Position numbers and translations under genes: made by a program. Positions 17,948 through 27,844 of a stretch of DNA of 64,000 nt are shown one piece after another. Below the pieces are notes generated by a model. The model was given only the letters and a program-made list of their open reading frames with translations. It did no database searches and was not told the origin of the DNA. The number at the start of each line of letters is the position of its first letter. Position 1 is the stretch's first letter. The DNA is from Parachlamydiales bacterium (GTDB taxonomy: Bacteria > Chlamydiota > Chlamydiia > Chlamydiales > Rhabdochlamydiaceae): assembly GCA_023265455.1 (NCBI GenBank), contig JAHFTQ010000005.1, forward strand, positions 99,045 through 163,044, given 5' to 3'.

Positions 17948-20628
17948 TGTCCTAACTTATTCAAGTGAGATTCTATGCGACTTTTCAGAAACGGAGTCAT
18001 CGGTGCCTCTTTTAAGACCTCTTCAAAAAGAAGGATGGCCTGCTCTGAGGAGAGCTGAGCTTTTTCTAAATTGTTTTGTTCTTTAGCAGCTTGAGCTTCT
18101 AAGCTTAAAATTTCTGCTGAGAGGCATTTCATATAGGTTTGAAAGAGGGCATCTTTGTCTGGAAATCTCAGCCGCGCCTCATGGTATTCTTGCCTAATCG
18201 TATCATCTTGTGCGTTGAAATCATCTTTAATGCGGCTTAGGAAGAAAAGCGCAGTTTCAGTGCGAGATTCAGCAGGAGCTAGTAGAGCTCGGAGGTCAGC
18301 GTATTCTAATGCAGCTTCCAGATGGAGAGGCTCGCAGGCCAGTTTCTTCTGGATTTGGAGATCCTTCAGTGTTGACAAGATCTCTGCTATCGTGGGGTTA
18401 GAGGCATTTTTATCACAATCTGGGCACTTGGAAAGAAGAATGCGATTTTTTTCCAACAGCGCTGCATTGGAGAAATACGAAGGCGTCAGATCTGAAGAGG
18501 CGGTGAGCTCTTCAAAGACTTTTAAAGCGTCGTCGATCTCATTTTGTGAAACATGAATTTTACCGAGCTCAAAAAGCGCCTGGCGTTGTAATTTCCAAGA
18601 TTGATCGGCATGGAGCTTTTGAAAATCCAGGAGCGATAGAAGAAGCCTTTTTTTATCGGCTACAGGAAGAAGTTCTGCTAATTTTAGGACTTCAACTTCT
18701 AGATAGCTCTGTTGAGGATCGAAATGGAGTGCAAAGTTGTCATCTAACATGAGCACTCTTTGAAGGAGTCCCAGAGCCCTTTTGTGATATTCATGATCTC
18801 CTCGTTTAGCCCCTTCATAATAGTGATGGGAGAGCCAAAGTGCGTTTTCTTGCTGGACGGGGGTGTCGCCTAGAACATAAGTTTGGTAGAGATGTTCAGC
18901 GGCTTTATCATACTCTTTCAGAGTTAAGTAACTGTTGAAGAGCTGTAAGCGCAGGGCTGTCTGATTTCCCTTATCTGGGACGACTTCCAAAGCTTTTTCA
19001 GCAGCAGCTACAAAAACAGCTGGTGGAGAGGAGAGCTCGCGATGCAGGTGAGCTTGTAAAAGAAGTGCCTGCGGAATCGAAGGGTGGCCAGCGCTGTCTG
19101 CGACAAAGAGCTCCAATGCTGCAAGGGAGTCGGGAAAGCGGCTCAAATCAAATAGTAACTGCCCTAGAAGAAACTGGTAATTGGACCTTTCTTCTGCAGT
19201 AAATAAATTGGATTTGCCAAGAGCATCTCCGAGATCGTTAGCCAGTTGTACTTTTTTTTCAGTGATCAGATCAGCTGTGGCTTCTTTGAGTTCGTGGATG
19301 GAGCATTGCACGATAGAAGTCCAGATCAAAGGCATCTGCTCGCTTTGTGGAAACTGCTGGGTAAACAAAGTGAAAGCGCGGCGACTCTCGCCCCATTTTT
19401 GGCTTTTGGAAAGAAGTGCTGCATGGTTGTAGAGGAGAGACTCTTTATCGGGGAACTCGGGAAATTGTGAAAGTAGCCTTCCGAGATCCGTCGTGGCTTG
19501 GTCGATGTTCCCTTCTTTCAACGCTGTCTGAGCATGCAGAAGTAGGGCTTTTCCGGCCTCTTCGTCATGAGAAAATGCCGCCAAAAATTGTTCGAGCACA
19601 CGGTCGAAAAGAGCGTTGTCTTGAGTTTTTTGAGCGCAGTGGATCATCGTTAGGAAGGCAGCTCTTTTATAAGGGGTGCTTTCGGCCTCTTCTTGGATAA
19701 ATTTCTCAAAGTAGCTGACAGATTCAGCAAGATGCTCGAGTTTAAAGTGACTGCGTCCCATACAAAAATCAAACAGTGTTTTTTTAGAGCCTTCTAAATG
19801 GGGAGCTAAAATTTGAGCGCGGGCGATGAGATCTTCAAAGCGGTTTTCATGGAAAAGAAGCACGAGTTCATTGTAAGCAGCCTCTGGAGCTTTGGCTTGT
19901 CCTAGGTTGACGACTTGTTGGTAAGTTGCGACGGCTTCATTTTTATCAAATGCCATCTGCAATGCAGCGACCTGTAGGAGGATCTCTTCTTTTTTCTCAG
20001 GCATTTGCTCAGCAAGTAGCTTAAACAGTGTCGAGGCTTGAACATTATCATCCAAGATCCGGTGAACTTCTGCTAGAGGGAACAGTACTTTTTGTCTATA
20101 GGTTGTGTCATAAAGGTTCATCAAAAGAGGCTTTGCGGCCTGAGCAAGGGAGGTTTGTTTTTCAGGATCATTGATCCCTTGCAATTTGCGGAAAAGTGAG
20201 TCGGCGAGTAAAAATTGCGCCTCTTCAGAAGTGCTTTCTTGAGAAAGGGGGGTCAGTAAGGTAATCACTTCATCGTACTCACCTAGAAGATAAAGACATT
20301 GACATTTGCGAATCCCAATTTTCTGCTGTAGCTGAGGATCAGTGATTTTGCGGTAGATTTCTAAAGCCTGGGGATAGTCATGTTCATGGTAGAGGATGTC
20401 GGCCAAAATGGTTTGTAACGGTTCATGAATAGCCGAAGAGGGGTTGGTCTTAAGAAATTCTATAATTTGCTTTTTGACCAGAGCAAAGTCACGGTCTTTC
20501 CAAAACTCTGTCATACGGCGTAAGAAGAAAGCTTCTTGGGGAGAAAAGTTCTCCGGCGGGACCATATTCCCTGGGTTCCCTTGCACGGCTAAAAGAACGA
20601 GACACGTCGAAATGAATAAGCTGCTCAT
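17944..20628 (-). CDS. Large tetratricopeptide-repeat protein with signal peptide
   Basis: Repeated TPR-like helices over 894 aa; N-terminal hydrophobic leader; overlaps VWA gene. Confidence 0.8.
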   Translation of the reverse strand: MSSLFISTCLVLLAVQGNPGNMVPPENFSPQEAFFLRRMTEFWKDRDFALVKKQIIEFLKTNPSSAIHEPLQTILADILYHEHDYPQALEIYRKITDPQLQQKIGIRKCQCLYLLGEYDEVITLLTPLSQESTSEEAQFLLADSLFRKLQGINDPEKQTSLAQAAKPLLMNLYDTTYRQKVLFPLAEVHRILDDNVQASTLFKLLAEQMPEKKEEILLQVAALQMAFDKNEAVATYQQVVNLGQAKAPEAAYNELVLLFHENRFEDLIARAQILAPHLEGSKKTLFDFCMGRSHFKLEHLAESVSYFEKFIQEEAESTPYKRAAFLTMIHCAQKTQDNALFDRVLEQFLAAFSHDEEAGKALLLHAQTALKEGNIDQATTDLGRLLSQFPEFPDKESLLYNHAALLSKSQKWGESRRAFTLFTQQFPQSEQMPLIWTSIVQCSIHELKEATADLITEKKVQLANDLGDALGKSNLFTAEERSNYQFLLGQLLFDLSRFPDSLAALELFVADSAGHPSIPQALLLQAHLHRELSSPPAVFVAAAEKALEVVPDKGNQTALRLQLFNSYLTLKEYDKAAEHLYQTYVLGDTPVQQENALWLSHHYYEGAKRGDHEYHKRALGLLQRVLMLDDNFALHFDPQQSYLEVEVLKLAELLPVADKKRLLLSLLDFQKLHADQSWKLQRQALFELGKIHVSQNEIDDALKVFEELTASSDLTPSYFSNAALLEKNRILLSKCPDCDKNASNPTIAEILSTLKDLQIQKKLACEPLHLEAALEYADLRALLAPAESRTETALFFLSRIKDDFNAQDDTIRQEYHEARLRFPDKDALFQTYMKCLSAEILSLEAQAAKEQNNLEKAQLSSEQAILLFEEVLKEAPMTPFLKSRIESHLNKLGQ

Positions 20629-20734
20629 ATACCCTCAAGTGTGTTGATATGCACCTATTGAACAGACAAATTCTTTTTTTGTCCTCAAAAATTGTCCTTT
20701 CCTGCAATTCTATAGAAATTTAGGAGAACAATCC

Positions 20735-21661
20735 ATGTTAGGCATTCAACTGATTTTAGTCGCTGCACTTTTCATTGCTCTTTCCAATTTCTGCATGCGC
20801 AGAAGTATTGATGCAGGAGGAACGAGCAAAGGCTTTTTGATGATACAGCTTTTCATCGTTTTTTTAGTAGCTATTGTATTAGGCCCTGTGCGAAGTGGAG
20901 ACTACCACTGGAGCCATTGTATGGCCAGCTTTGGAATTGCAGGCGGTATAGTGCTCGCTCTGATGATGGCGTCGCTGGGTCGCTCGCTTGAGCTGGGGCC
21001 TCCTGGACTGACGTTTGCTGCGCTCAATTCTTCAACGGTGATGCCTTCTGTCCTGATGGTTCTTTTATTTGGCGCCTCTTTTGGCTATCACTATACATTA
21101 TGGAATGGGATCGGCTCTTTCCTAGTTGTCGCAGGTCTTTTCTGGGCGGGCATGCGGACGTCGCGCAGCGAGCAAAAATCTGCCTGGGTGATGTTTGTCA
21201 CAGCAGCTTTTTTTCTCCACGTGCTCTTTTTAGTTTTCTTAAGTTGGAGAGCGCTGTTTATTAATTTTCCCGGACAAACGGGGCTTTTTCTTTCTTTTGA
21301 CATGGATGATGCGCGCTGCCAATGGTTCATGCCCATGGTGTTTTGCGCGGCGTTTCTCATTCAAACAGCGATTTATCTTTTTGCTGAGAAAAGAGTCCCC
21401 AAAAAGGGTGAAGTGCTCTATGGCCTCATAGGAGGCGTCGCCAATGGCGTGGGGACATTTTTTATGATCCGTGCGACTGAGGTATCGACATCTTTTGAAC
21501 ATGCCACCATCTACCCCCTCTTTGCCGTCACTATCATTATTCTTTGCAATATCTGGGGCCGGTGGCTCTACAAAGAAAAGGTGAACTGGAAAGCCAACGC
21601 TCTCTGCGTTCTTGGTATCTTGGTGGCTACTCTCGATTGGAAGACATTGATCGGAAGCTAA
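20735..21661 (+). CDS. EamA/DMT-like transporter
   Basis: About ten hydrophobic helices in two repeats; ATG after taggagaac RBS. Confidence 0.72.
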   Translation: MLGIQLILVAALFIALSNFCMRRSIDAGGTSKGFLMIQLFIVFLVAIVLGPVRSGDYHWSHCMASFGIAGGIVLALMMASLGRSLELGPPGLTFAALNSSTVMPSVLMVLLFGASFGYHYTLWNGIGSFLVVAGLFWAGMRTSRSEQKSAWVMFVTAAFFLHVLFLVFLSWRALFINFPGQTGLFLSFDMDDARCQWFMPMVFCAAFLIQTAIYLFAEKRVPKKGEVLYGLIGGVANGVGTFFMIRATEVSTSFEHATIYPLFAVTIIILCNIWGRWLYKEKVNWKANALCVLGILVATLDWKTLIGS

Positions 21662-22683
21662 AAGGCTAATTGCAAAGTTTTAAGGTTGATGCGATGTTCT
21701 AAGTCGGACAAAGTGTTAAGTATATCATCAAAACTGGCGGGCTCAGTAAGATACATATCGCGCATCAACTGGTAATCACGTCGCAATTCAGGCAATCTTT
21801 CAGTTCTAGGAACAAGGCGAAAGGTACCAGGTTTAGCCTTGTGATAGTCTGCTGACGAGCTACCAAAGAACAGACTTTTCCATAAAACGACCCTGTTTCG
21901 GAGGTCGTGTTGTTCTATAGCTTTGATTCCCTCTGGATGATTCGCTAGCGCCGCAGTATCGGCGTAATGGCGAGAGAACCTATCTCGCAAGGGTTTGTCG
22001 AGCGGTCGGTGGTATTCTGCGTGTAGAATCGTAGCTTTTTCCCAGAAACTTCGTTTTATTTCTAGAGCTATGACTTCACATTGCCAATCGGGAAATGCTG
22101 TGGGGAGCACCTCTGCAATCCAAGGTCGTATTGTATGATGCCCAGTTGGTTGCTGATCAGTTAGAGAGCCGAATTCCAGTTTTACAGAACGTTTGATATA
22201 GGCAAGCCCTGTTGGTAACGATGATGGATAGTGAAAAAGAAGCACCGGCGAATTTGTGTGTGGGTCTTTCAAAAACTCGAATCGTCCCTGGTCATTTTTT
22301 GCTAATACACTTAATGTCGATGCTTCTAACATCGGCATAATCTGAGTTTGAACAGCAATTTCGCACGCAGCTTCGGCTTTTTTCATCCATTTGTCAGCTT
22401 GACTGCGATTTGTAGCAGTTTCAGAAAGTCCAAGAAAAGCAGGGGACAACGAAAGGTCTATATCTTCAGAGAATCGATCGATCGCGCCAAATACCTTTGA
22501 TAGCGAAGTACCCCCCTTGAATACGAGGTTGTCAGCGAACTCCGACTCAAACAGAATACTGAGTAACCAGCACACCAGAAAATCTTTTTCTATGATTACA
22601 GGAGATACATTTCTCTGAATGGCAGCTTGTTCAATGTACAAGCGCCGTTCGTCAGAGGATAATTTTAAAAAATCAAGTTTCAT
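21658..22683 (-). CDS. AbiEii-type nucleotidyltransferase toxin
   Basis: VIIEKDFLVCWLLSILF, LVFKGGTSLSKVFGAIDRFSEDIDLSL motif of AbiEii/DUF1814 family. Confidence 0.92.
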   Translation of the reverse strand: MKLDFLKLSSDERRLYIEQAAIQRNVSPVIIEKDFLVCWLLSILFESEFADNLVFKGGTSLSKVFGAIDRFSEDIDLSLSPAFLGLSETATNRSQADKWMKKAEAACEIAVQTQIMPMLEASTLSVLAKNDQGRFEFLKDPHTNSPVLLFHYPSSLPTGLAYIKRSVKLEFGSLTDQQPTGHHTIRPWIAEVLPTAFPDWQCEVIALEIKRSFWEKATILHAEYHRPLDKPLRDRFSRHYADTAALANHPEGIKAIEQHDLRNRVVLWKSLFFGSSSADYHKAKPGTFRLVPRTERLPELRRDYQLMRDMYLTEPASFDDILNTLSDLEHRINLKTLQLAF

Positions 22684-23307
22684 TTAAGTCTCTTCGGTTA
22701 GTTTCCTGAAAATGGAATGCATCCATTCTGGCGCAAATCGAATATCTTTGAGTAGCTCTTTTCGTGCCTCCAGTGGAATAACCCGCTTTAAATGCTCAAG
22801 CCGTTCTGCGGTCACATTTTCTTTACCTAATTCACGAAGAGCTTGAACCAGAAGTCCACTAAGTCGTCCTGCCATCGCCATATTTTTTGGGGTTGTTCGC
22901 CGAAGCTGAATGGTTGTCGCACCGATTTTTATCGTTCGACCGGGCCCATCTGTTAGAAACACAATTTTAGCTGGAACTTGTTCAGATAGTCCTAGGATAT
23001 TTGCTGCATAAGCGCCTGTTGGTTGAATACGCGTGCAATCGCGGCCAACCAATGCCTGTGCTATTTTTTCTGGAGACGGTTGAAGCTTCCCAAGTTTAGG
23101 GTGTTCTTCGGGAAAATCATATATTCCTCTCGCGAGGCGGCGAATAGTTCCTTTTCGAACGAGTCGGTGAAGAACGATATCGACAGCTTGTCGACTGCCT
23201 AAATTCAAGAAGTCCGTTGGAACAAACACGGCGCCATGTCCACGGGAATTTATAGATTTAAGTATCTTATAATCAACGTTTTTAATGCCTTTTTGCTTGC
23301 TCTTCAT
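22684..23307 (-). CDS. AbiEi-like (DUF6088-type) antitoxin/transcriptional regulator
   Basis: wHTH region VFVPTDFLNLGSRQAVDIVLHRLVRKGTIRRLARGIYDFP; directly upstream of AbiEii toxin. Confidence 0.88.
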   Translation of the reverse strand: MKSKQKGIKNVDYKILKSINSRGHGAVFVPTDFLNLGSRQAVDIVLHRLVRKGTIRRLARGIYDFPEEHPKLGKLQPSPEKIAQALVGRDCTRIQPTGAYAANILGLSEQVPAKIVFLTDGPGRTIKIGATTIQLRRTTPKNMAMAGRLSGLLVQALRELGKENVTAERLEHLKRVIPLEARKELLKDIRFAPEWMHSIFRKLTEET

Positions 23308-23336
23308 GTAAGGAATACTAGTATGTTTTTCTTACA
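23307..23336. promoter_or_regulatory. Putative AbiEi operator copy 1 (imperfect inverted repeat)
   Basis: TGTAAGGAATACTAGTATGTTTTTCTTACA. Confidence 0.7.
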
Positions 23337-23423
23337 AAAGCAACGGTTATTTTCTGGTTTTTACCTGAATATGTATGTTTGTAGTTGTAAATCTTTGATA
23401 ATCAACGATTAAACAGTCATCCG

Positions 23424-23453
23424 TGTAAGAAATATTGGGGTGTTTTTCTTACA
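23424..23453. promoter_or_regulatory. Putative AbiEi operator copy 2 (imperfect inverted repeat)
   Basis: TGTAAGAAATATTGGGGTGTTTTTCTTACA, same 30-bp layout as copy 1. Confidence 0.7.
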
Positions 23454-23597
23454 AAATGCAATAACAGCAACGATTCGCGTGTAGTATAGGGCTTTGAAAC
23501 TCTCAGCATTACGTGTGTAGAACTACCGAGTCCTAAGTAATAAATTAGTGGGGGATATGAGAGGAGAAGGCGTGATCTTTGTGTTCACCTGGCGCTT

Positions 23598-24548
23598 TTA
23601 CAACAAAGACAGATCGTAATGCTGAATGAGCTCTGCTGCTCGGGGATCGCTCATGCGGCGCAGGTCGTCATAGACTTTTAGTCCTTGGGCCATAAACCCG
23701 AGTTGAAAGTAAAGGACTCCTAGCCGGTAACGGGCCTCTTGCTCTTGGGGGGAGATTTGCAAGAGCAATTCATAGGTTTTTCTCTCCTCTTCTTTCTGAT
23801 CGAGGTCGTGATAGACAGCGCCTAGCTGAGCTAGCGCCCATCTATCATGGGGGAGGTAGTGAATGAGAATCTTAAGCTCTTCGATAGCACACTGAGCATA
23901 TTTCTGAAATTTTTGGATCGTCTTCTGGGACGCATACTCTTTAGCGATAAATGAATATAGGACAGAGCCTTCTTTCGAAGGGTCTTTGAAAATTTTATAA
24001 AATGCAATGAAGGCCTTGGCAAGAGAGGTGTGGAGCTCGAGATCGGTGGGATGATTTTTAACCTCGTTGATGAGCGCCTGAATACAATAGGTATGGAAGA
24101 GCTCTTTCATGAGCTGGACATCTTCAAAGTGGCACCAGACGCTAAATTTTTGGACGAGAGGTGCAAGAGTTTGAAGGGAGGGTGGCAAGGAGTAGTACTG
24201 GTATTCCTGCCCTTCTAGACGTTGGATAAATTGGTAGATAGACGGCAAGGGCGTCTCAGTCTTTTGGACGAAAGCGTCTCGAATTTGGAGAAATTGCTCG
24301 GGCTTTTTTGTCTGAAAGTAGAATTGGAGGACAAAATAGGCAAAAGCGGTCAACACAGTCGTGGCAACAACGACAGCCAAAAGAAAGCTCTTGGCTAAGA
24401 AGGGAAGAAAAATGAGGAGAATCACCAGCTGTAAAATGAAAAAAGAAAAGAACAGGGTATGAAAAAGGGCGTATCTCCGAGTCAAATCCCGAAAATGGGA
24501 AAGGGTGTCATCGACATGTAGAGGCGCAGTTTTTATTTTGACAGACAT
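23598..24548 (-). CDS. TPR-containing membrane protein
   Basis: Two N-terminal TM helices, C-terminal TPR (ALAQLGAVYHDLDQKEEERKTYELLLQISPQEQEARYRLGVLYFQLG). Confidence 0.75.
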   Translation of the reverse strand: MSVKIKTAPLHVDDTLSHFRDLTRRYALFHTLFFSFFILQLVILLIFLPFLAKSFLLAVVVATTVLTAFAYFVLQFYFQTKKPEQFLQIRDAFVQKTETPLPSIYQFIQRLEGQEYQYYSLPPSLQTLAPLVQKFSVWCHFEDVQLMKELFHTYCIQALINEVKNHPTDLELHTSLAKAFIAFYKIFKDPSKEGSVLYSFIAKEYASQKTIQKFQKYAQCAIEELKILIHYLPHDRWALAQLGAVYHDLDQKEEERKTYELLLQISPQEQEARYRLGVLYFQLGFMAQGLKVYDDLRRMSDPRAAELIQHYDLSLL

Positions 24549-24581
24549 CCTTCAAATCATGTCTGGAAGGTGGTGAAATTG

Positions 24582-25022
24582 TCAATGGGTTTGGATCATG
24601 TGGTTGATGACGCGTTGAGAGACTCCGGCTTTTTTTAGATCGACAATATCGGCGGTGCTGAGAGTGAAGACGCTTTTGGTGGCATCGATCTGGCTGATGA
24701 TGACATCATCGCTGATCCCGGCCTTTGACATTTTTTTGATGTCACCTGTGGAGAGCTGCTCTCCCTTGTCAATTTTTCTCACGGTTTGGGGGCTTTCCTT
24801 ATCTAGCTTGCTGCGGTCCGAGCTATCTAAAGCAGCGCCAACAATGGCTCCCGTTGCAGCTCCAATTGCGCCTCCGACAAGGGCTCCTGTGGGTGTTCCG
24901 GTGACCAAAGCTCCTCCGACTGCGCCTACGCCAGCTCCTGCGAGAGCGCCTGTCCCCGCTTTACTTTCACAGCTTGTGAGGATGAGAGTAGTTGTTAATA
25001 AGAATAAGGCATAACAACGCAT
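24582..25022 (-). CDS. Glycine-zipper lipoprotein
   Basis: Lipobox LILTSC; GAGVGAVGGALVTGTPTGALVGGAIGAATGAIVGAA. Confidence 0.85.
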   Translation of the reverse strand: MRCYALFLLTTTLILTSCESKAGTGALAGAGVGAVGGALVTGTPTGALVGGAIGAATGAIVGAALDSSDRSKLDKESPQTVRKIDKGEQLSTGDIKKMSKAGISDDVIISQIDATKSVFTLSTADIVDLKKAGVSQRVINHMIQTH

Positions 25023-25063
25023 GAGAACCTCCGTGGATATACTTCAAGGTTCTACAGAAATTG

Positions 25064-25774
25064 TTATTTCGTAGCAAGCGCAAGGGCCTCTTCTCTCAGG
25101 CGGTAGCCGACGCCGCGGACGGTTTCAATCCAGTCGAAATGAGGTCCGAGTTTTTTTCGAAGCGAAGCAATATGAACATCGATATTGCGGTCAACGATGA
25201 AGGCATCGTCGTTGTGGATGTCATCGAGGAGTTGATTGCGAGTGAGCACCTTGCCACGGTTGGTGAGAAGTCTTTTGAGGATGCCAAATTCAGAGAGTGT
25301 AATGGCGATGATTTTGTCGCCTTTACGGAGGATATAGCGGTCGACTTCTAAGGTGAATTCGCCGAAGCTGAGGATTTTTGCAACTTTTTCAGACTCTTTC
25401 CCGCGGCGGAGGATGGCTTTAATCCGAGAAAAAAGAATTTTAGGAGAAAAAGGCTTGGTCACGTAGTCGTCGGCACCTAGCTCTAGACCTAAAATGGTAT
25501 CGATCTCTTCCCCTTTTGCCGAAAGGATCACAACGGGAATATTTTTCAGTTCGGGATTATTTTTCATTTTACGGCAAATGTCGAAACCGTTTTGGCCAGG
25601 GAGCATGATGTCTAAAATCACAAGATCGGGTTTTTCACGTTCGATAGCGCGGTAGCCATTAAGTCCATCGACTTCAACGTGCATTTTATAACCAAATAAT
25701 TCTGCTTGAAGTTTGATGAGAGTCGCGATGTCTTCTTCGTCTTCAATCAGCAGAATTCTTTTTTTGTGAGTCAT
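25064..25774 (-). CDS. OmpR/PhoB-family response regulator
   Basis: Receiver IEDEEDIA, LVILDIMLPGQNGFD, VVILSAKGE, GADDYVTKPFS; wHTH VDRNIDVHIASLRKKLG..IETVRGVGYRL. Confidence 0.93.
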   Translation of the reverse strand: MTHKKRILLIEDEEDIATLIKLQAELFGYKMHVEVDGLNGYRAIEREKPDLVILDIMLPGQNGFDICRKMKNNPELKNIPVVILSAKGEEIDTILGLELGADDYVTKPFSPKILFSRIKAILRRGKESEKVAKILSFGEFTLEVDRYILRKGDKIIAITLSEFGILKRLLTNRGKVLTRNQLLDDIHNDDAFIVDRNIDVHIASLRKKLGPHFDWIETVRGVGYRLREEALALATK

Positions 25775-25834
25775 CTATTTTTCTCCAGAATAATAGCATT
25801 TAATCAGGTGGTTAAAAAAAGTTCACGCTTTTTT

Positions 25835-26605
25835 TTACATTTGATGGACTTGTTCGATGGGAGATCCAAGAAAGGTGTTACCAAGGAGGCGAAATTTTTC
25901 AGGATCGTCTGAAACAAAAAACTGATAGTGGGGAGCGGAAGTTTGGGAATTGAGCAGATGACGATCTTCTAATAGTTTTTTGAGTGACATTGCGCAATGT
26001 TTTGAGGGGTCGATAATCTGGATGTGAGAAGGAAGCGCTCGTTGGATCTGGGATTGAAGGAGAGGAAAATGGGTGCAGCCCAGGATCAGCGTGTCGATCT
26101 TTTGATTTTTTAAGGGCAGTAAATATTCTTGGATCGCAAGCTCTGTGAGAGGGTGGTCAATATACCCTTCTTCAACTAAAGAGACGAGAAGTGGGCAGGG
26201 TATTGGAATGAGATTTTGAAGGGCATTTTGATACATCCCCGAAGAGATGGTTCCGCGTGTTGCTAATAGAGCCATTTTATTTGCGGGAGTACGAGCGACT
26301 TCTTCAATGGTTGCAGTCGTGATGCCGAGGACAGGGACGGCGATTTTTTTCTGCAGCTCGGACAGCGCAAAAGAGCAAGCGGTGTGACAGGCGACGACGA
26401 GAACTTTGATGTCTTGTTCGGATAAAAATGTGGCGATCTCTAGAGAGTAACGGAGGATGGTGTCGCGACTTTTAGTTCCATAGGGAAGATGGGCGGTATC
26501 GCCGACGTAAACGATATTTTCGTGAGGAAGAAGGGAGCGGATGGCCTTCATGACTGTCAGGCCTCCGAAGCCCGAGTCAAAAATGCCTATCTTATTTTGA
26601 TTCAT
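25835..26605 (-). CDS. murI: Glutamate racemase
   Basis: IGIFDSGFGGLTVMKAI, YVGDTAHLPYG, VVACHTACSFAL, LILGCTHFPLL. Confidence 0.95.
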   Translation of the reverse strand: MNQNKIGIFDSGFGGLTVMKAIRSLLPHENIVYVGDTAHLPYGTKSRDTILRYSLEIATFLSEQDIKVLVVACHTACSFALSELQKKIAVPVLGITTATIEEVARTPANKMALLATRGTISSGMYQNALQNLIPIPCPLLVSLVEEGYIDHPLTELAIQEYLLPLKNQKIDTLILGCTHFPLLQSQIQRALPSHIQIIDPSKHCAMSLKKLLEDRHLLNSQTSAPHYQFFVSDDPEKFRLLGNTFLGSPIEQVHQM

Positions 26606-27155
26606 TCGATTGCGGTATAAGAAGCTGCTGCCCGGTAATGATTTTATCTGACGTCAGGTGGTTGGCGCGTTTCAAAGCATCCAGGGTGACGTTATGTTGA
26701 TGGGCGATTTTTCCTAAAGAATCACCCGCTTTGACAAGGTATTTCTGGGAGGATAAAGAGCGGGGCTTGGGGGCTTCCTGCAACTTTTGGTCGAGCTCGA
26801 TAATCTGATCGCGGTATTGAGCCAAGGAGGAGGTTGTCTGGTTGGCATAGGCCATCAGAGAGCGAATATCTGTGCTGAGTTTATCAAGGCTCTTTTCTAA
26901 GTAGAGGATTTTCTTTTGGAGCGCGGCTACATCGTCATTCATCCAGTTGTTTTGATGAGACTCTTGGCTTTCGAGCCTGTCTTCTAAAAGTTTGACCTCA
27001 ACTTCTGTTCCATGCAAAGCGTGTTTCAGATCGGCAATCTCAGTTCTCATCTCTTCTAAATGAGGGTTTTGAGGGCCTCTCAAAGCTGCTAGCGTGGATG
27101 TGCACCCTCCTAAGCAAAGGGCGCACGTCAGAAGTAGGATGACCGTTTTAATCAT
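26592..27155 (-). CDS. Coiled-coil LysM lipoprotein
   Basis: Lipobox LCLGGC, coiled coil, C-term LysM YLVKAGDSLGKIAHQHNVTLDALKRANHLTSDKIITGQQLLIP. Confidence 0.9.
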   Translation of the reverse strand: MIKTVILLLTCALCLGGCTSTLAALRGPQNPHLEEMRTEIADLKHALHGTEVEVKLLEDRLESQESHQNNWMNDDVAALQKKILYLEKSLDKLSTDIRSLMAYANQTTSSLAQYRDQIIELDQKLQEAPKPRSLSSQKYLVKAGDSLGKIAHQHNVTLDALKRANHLTSDKIITGQQLLIPQSNESK

Positions 27156-27825
27156 GGGATGTATGGACTCGGAAGTGAGCGCGTCTATTTTGTGCCCAAG
27201 CAGCAGAGTCGTGTCCTAGAGAAAAGGGTCTTTCTTTTCCGTAAGATATCGTGTGGAGTTGATCCGGTTTTACACCCTGCTTAACGAGGAGAGAACGGAC
27301 ATAGTTAGCACGCCGGGTTCCCAAAGCGAGGTTATAGGCTTCTGGTCCTCGTTCATCGCAATAACCTTCGATGATGACGTAAGTTTTAGGGTGAGATTTG
27401 AGGTAGGCGCCAACGCGGTGGATGGTGTCGACATACTCTTTTTTGTTGAACACGTGTTCATTGGTATTAAAGAAGACAGGAGTAAAAATCGATGCGAGCA
27501 TTCCCTTAGGATCTGCGAACTGCGCGGCGTGAGGAATTCCTTTTTCGCCCAGTTCATGTGTCGGATGATCAGAGCCTGCTTCTGCAAATTGAGTTTTTAG
27601 ATCTTCTTCATTCAAAGGAATGAAATCCTCGTCAACAGGGCCCGCAAGACCGTCTCCTTTTCCGGAGCCTGTTTCCCAAAGTGCGGAGGCGTTTTTATCG
27701 GAGTTTTTATATTTGGCGCCGGTCTGGTTGTCGTCCCAAATATTACCAGATTTTTTTTGGCATCCCGCAGCCATCAGGGTGCAAAGACTTAAGAGGCTTG
27801 CTCGGATGATATTTAATGTCTTCAT
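27148..27825 (-). CDS. pal: Peptidoglycan-associated lipoprotein Pal (OmpA-like)
   Basis: Lipobox LMAAGC; OmpA-like VIIEGYCDERGPEAYNLALGTRRANYVRSLLVKQGV..YGKERP. Confidence 0.93.
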   Translation of the reverse strand: MKTLNIIRASLLSLCTLMAAGCQKKSGNIWDDNQTGAKYKNSDKNASALWETGSGKGDGLAGPVDEDFIPLNEEDLKTQFAEAGSDHPTHELGEKGIPHAAQFADPKGMLASIFTPVFFNTNEHVFNKKEYVDTIHRVGAYLKSHPKTYVIIEGYCDERGPEAYNLALGTRRANYVRSLLVKQGVKPDQLHTISYGKERPFSLGHDSAAWAQNRRAHFRVHTSHD

Positions 27826-27844
27826 AGTGTCGTATCCTTGTTTA

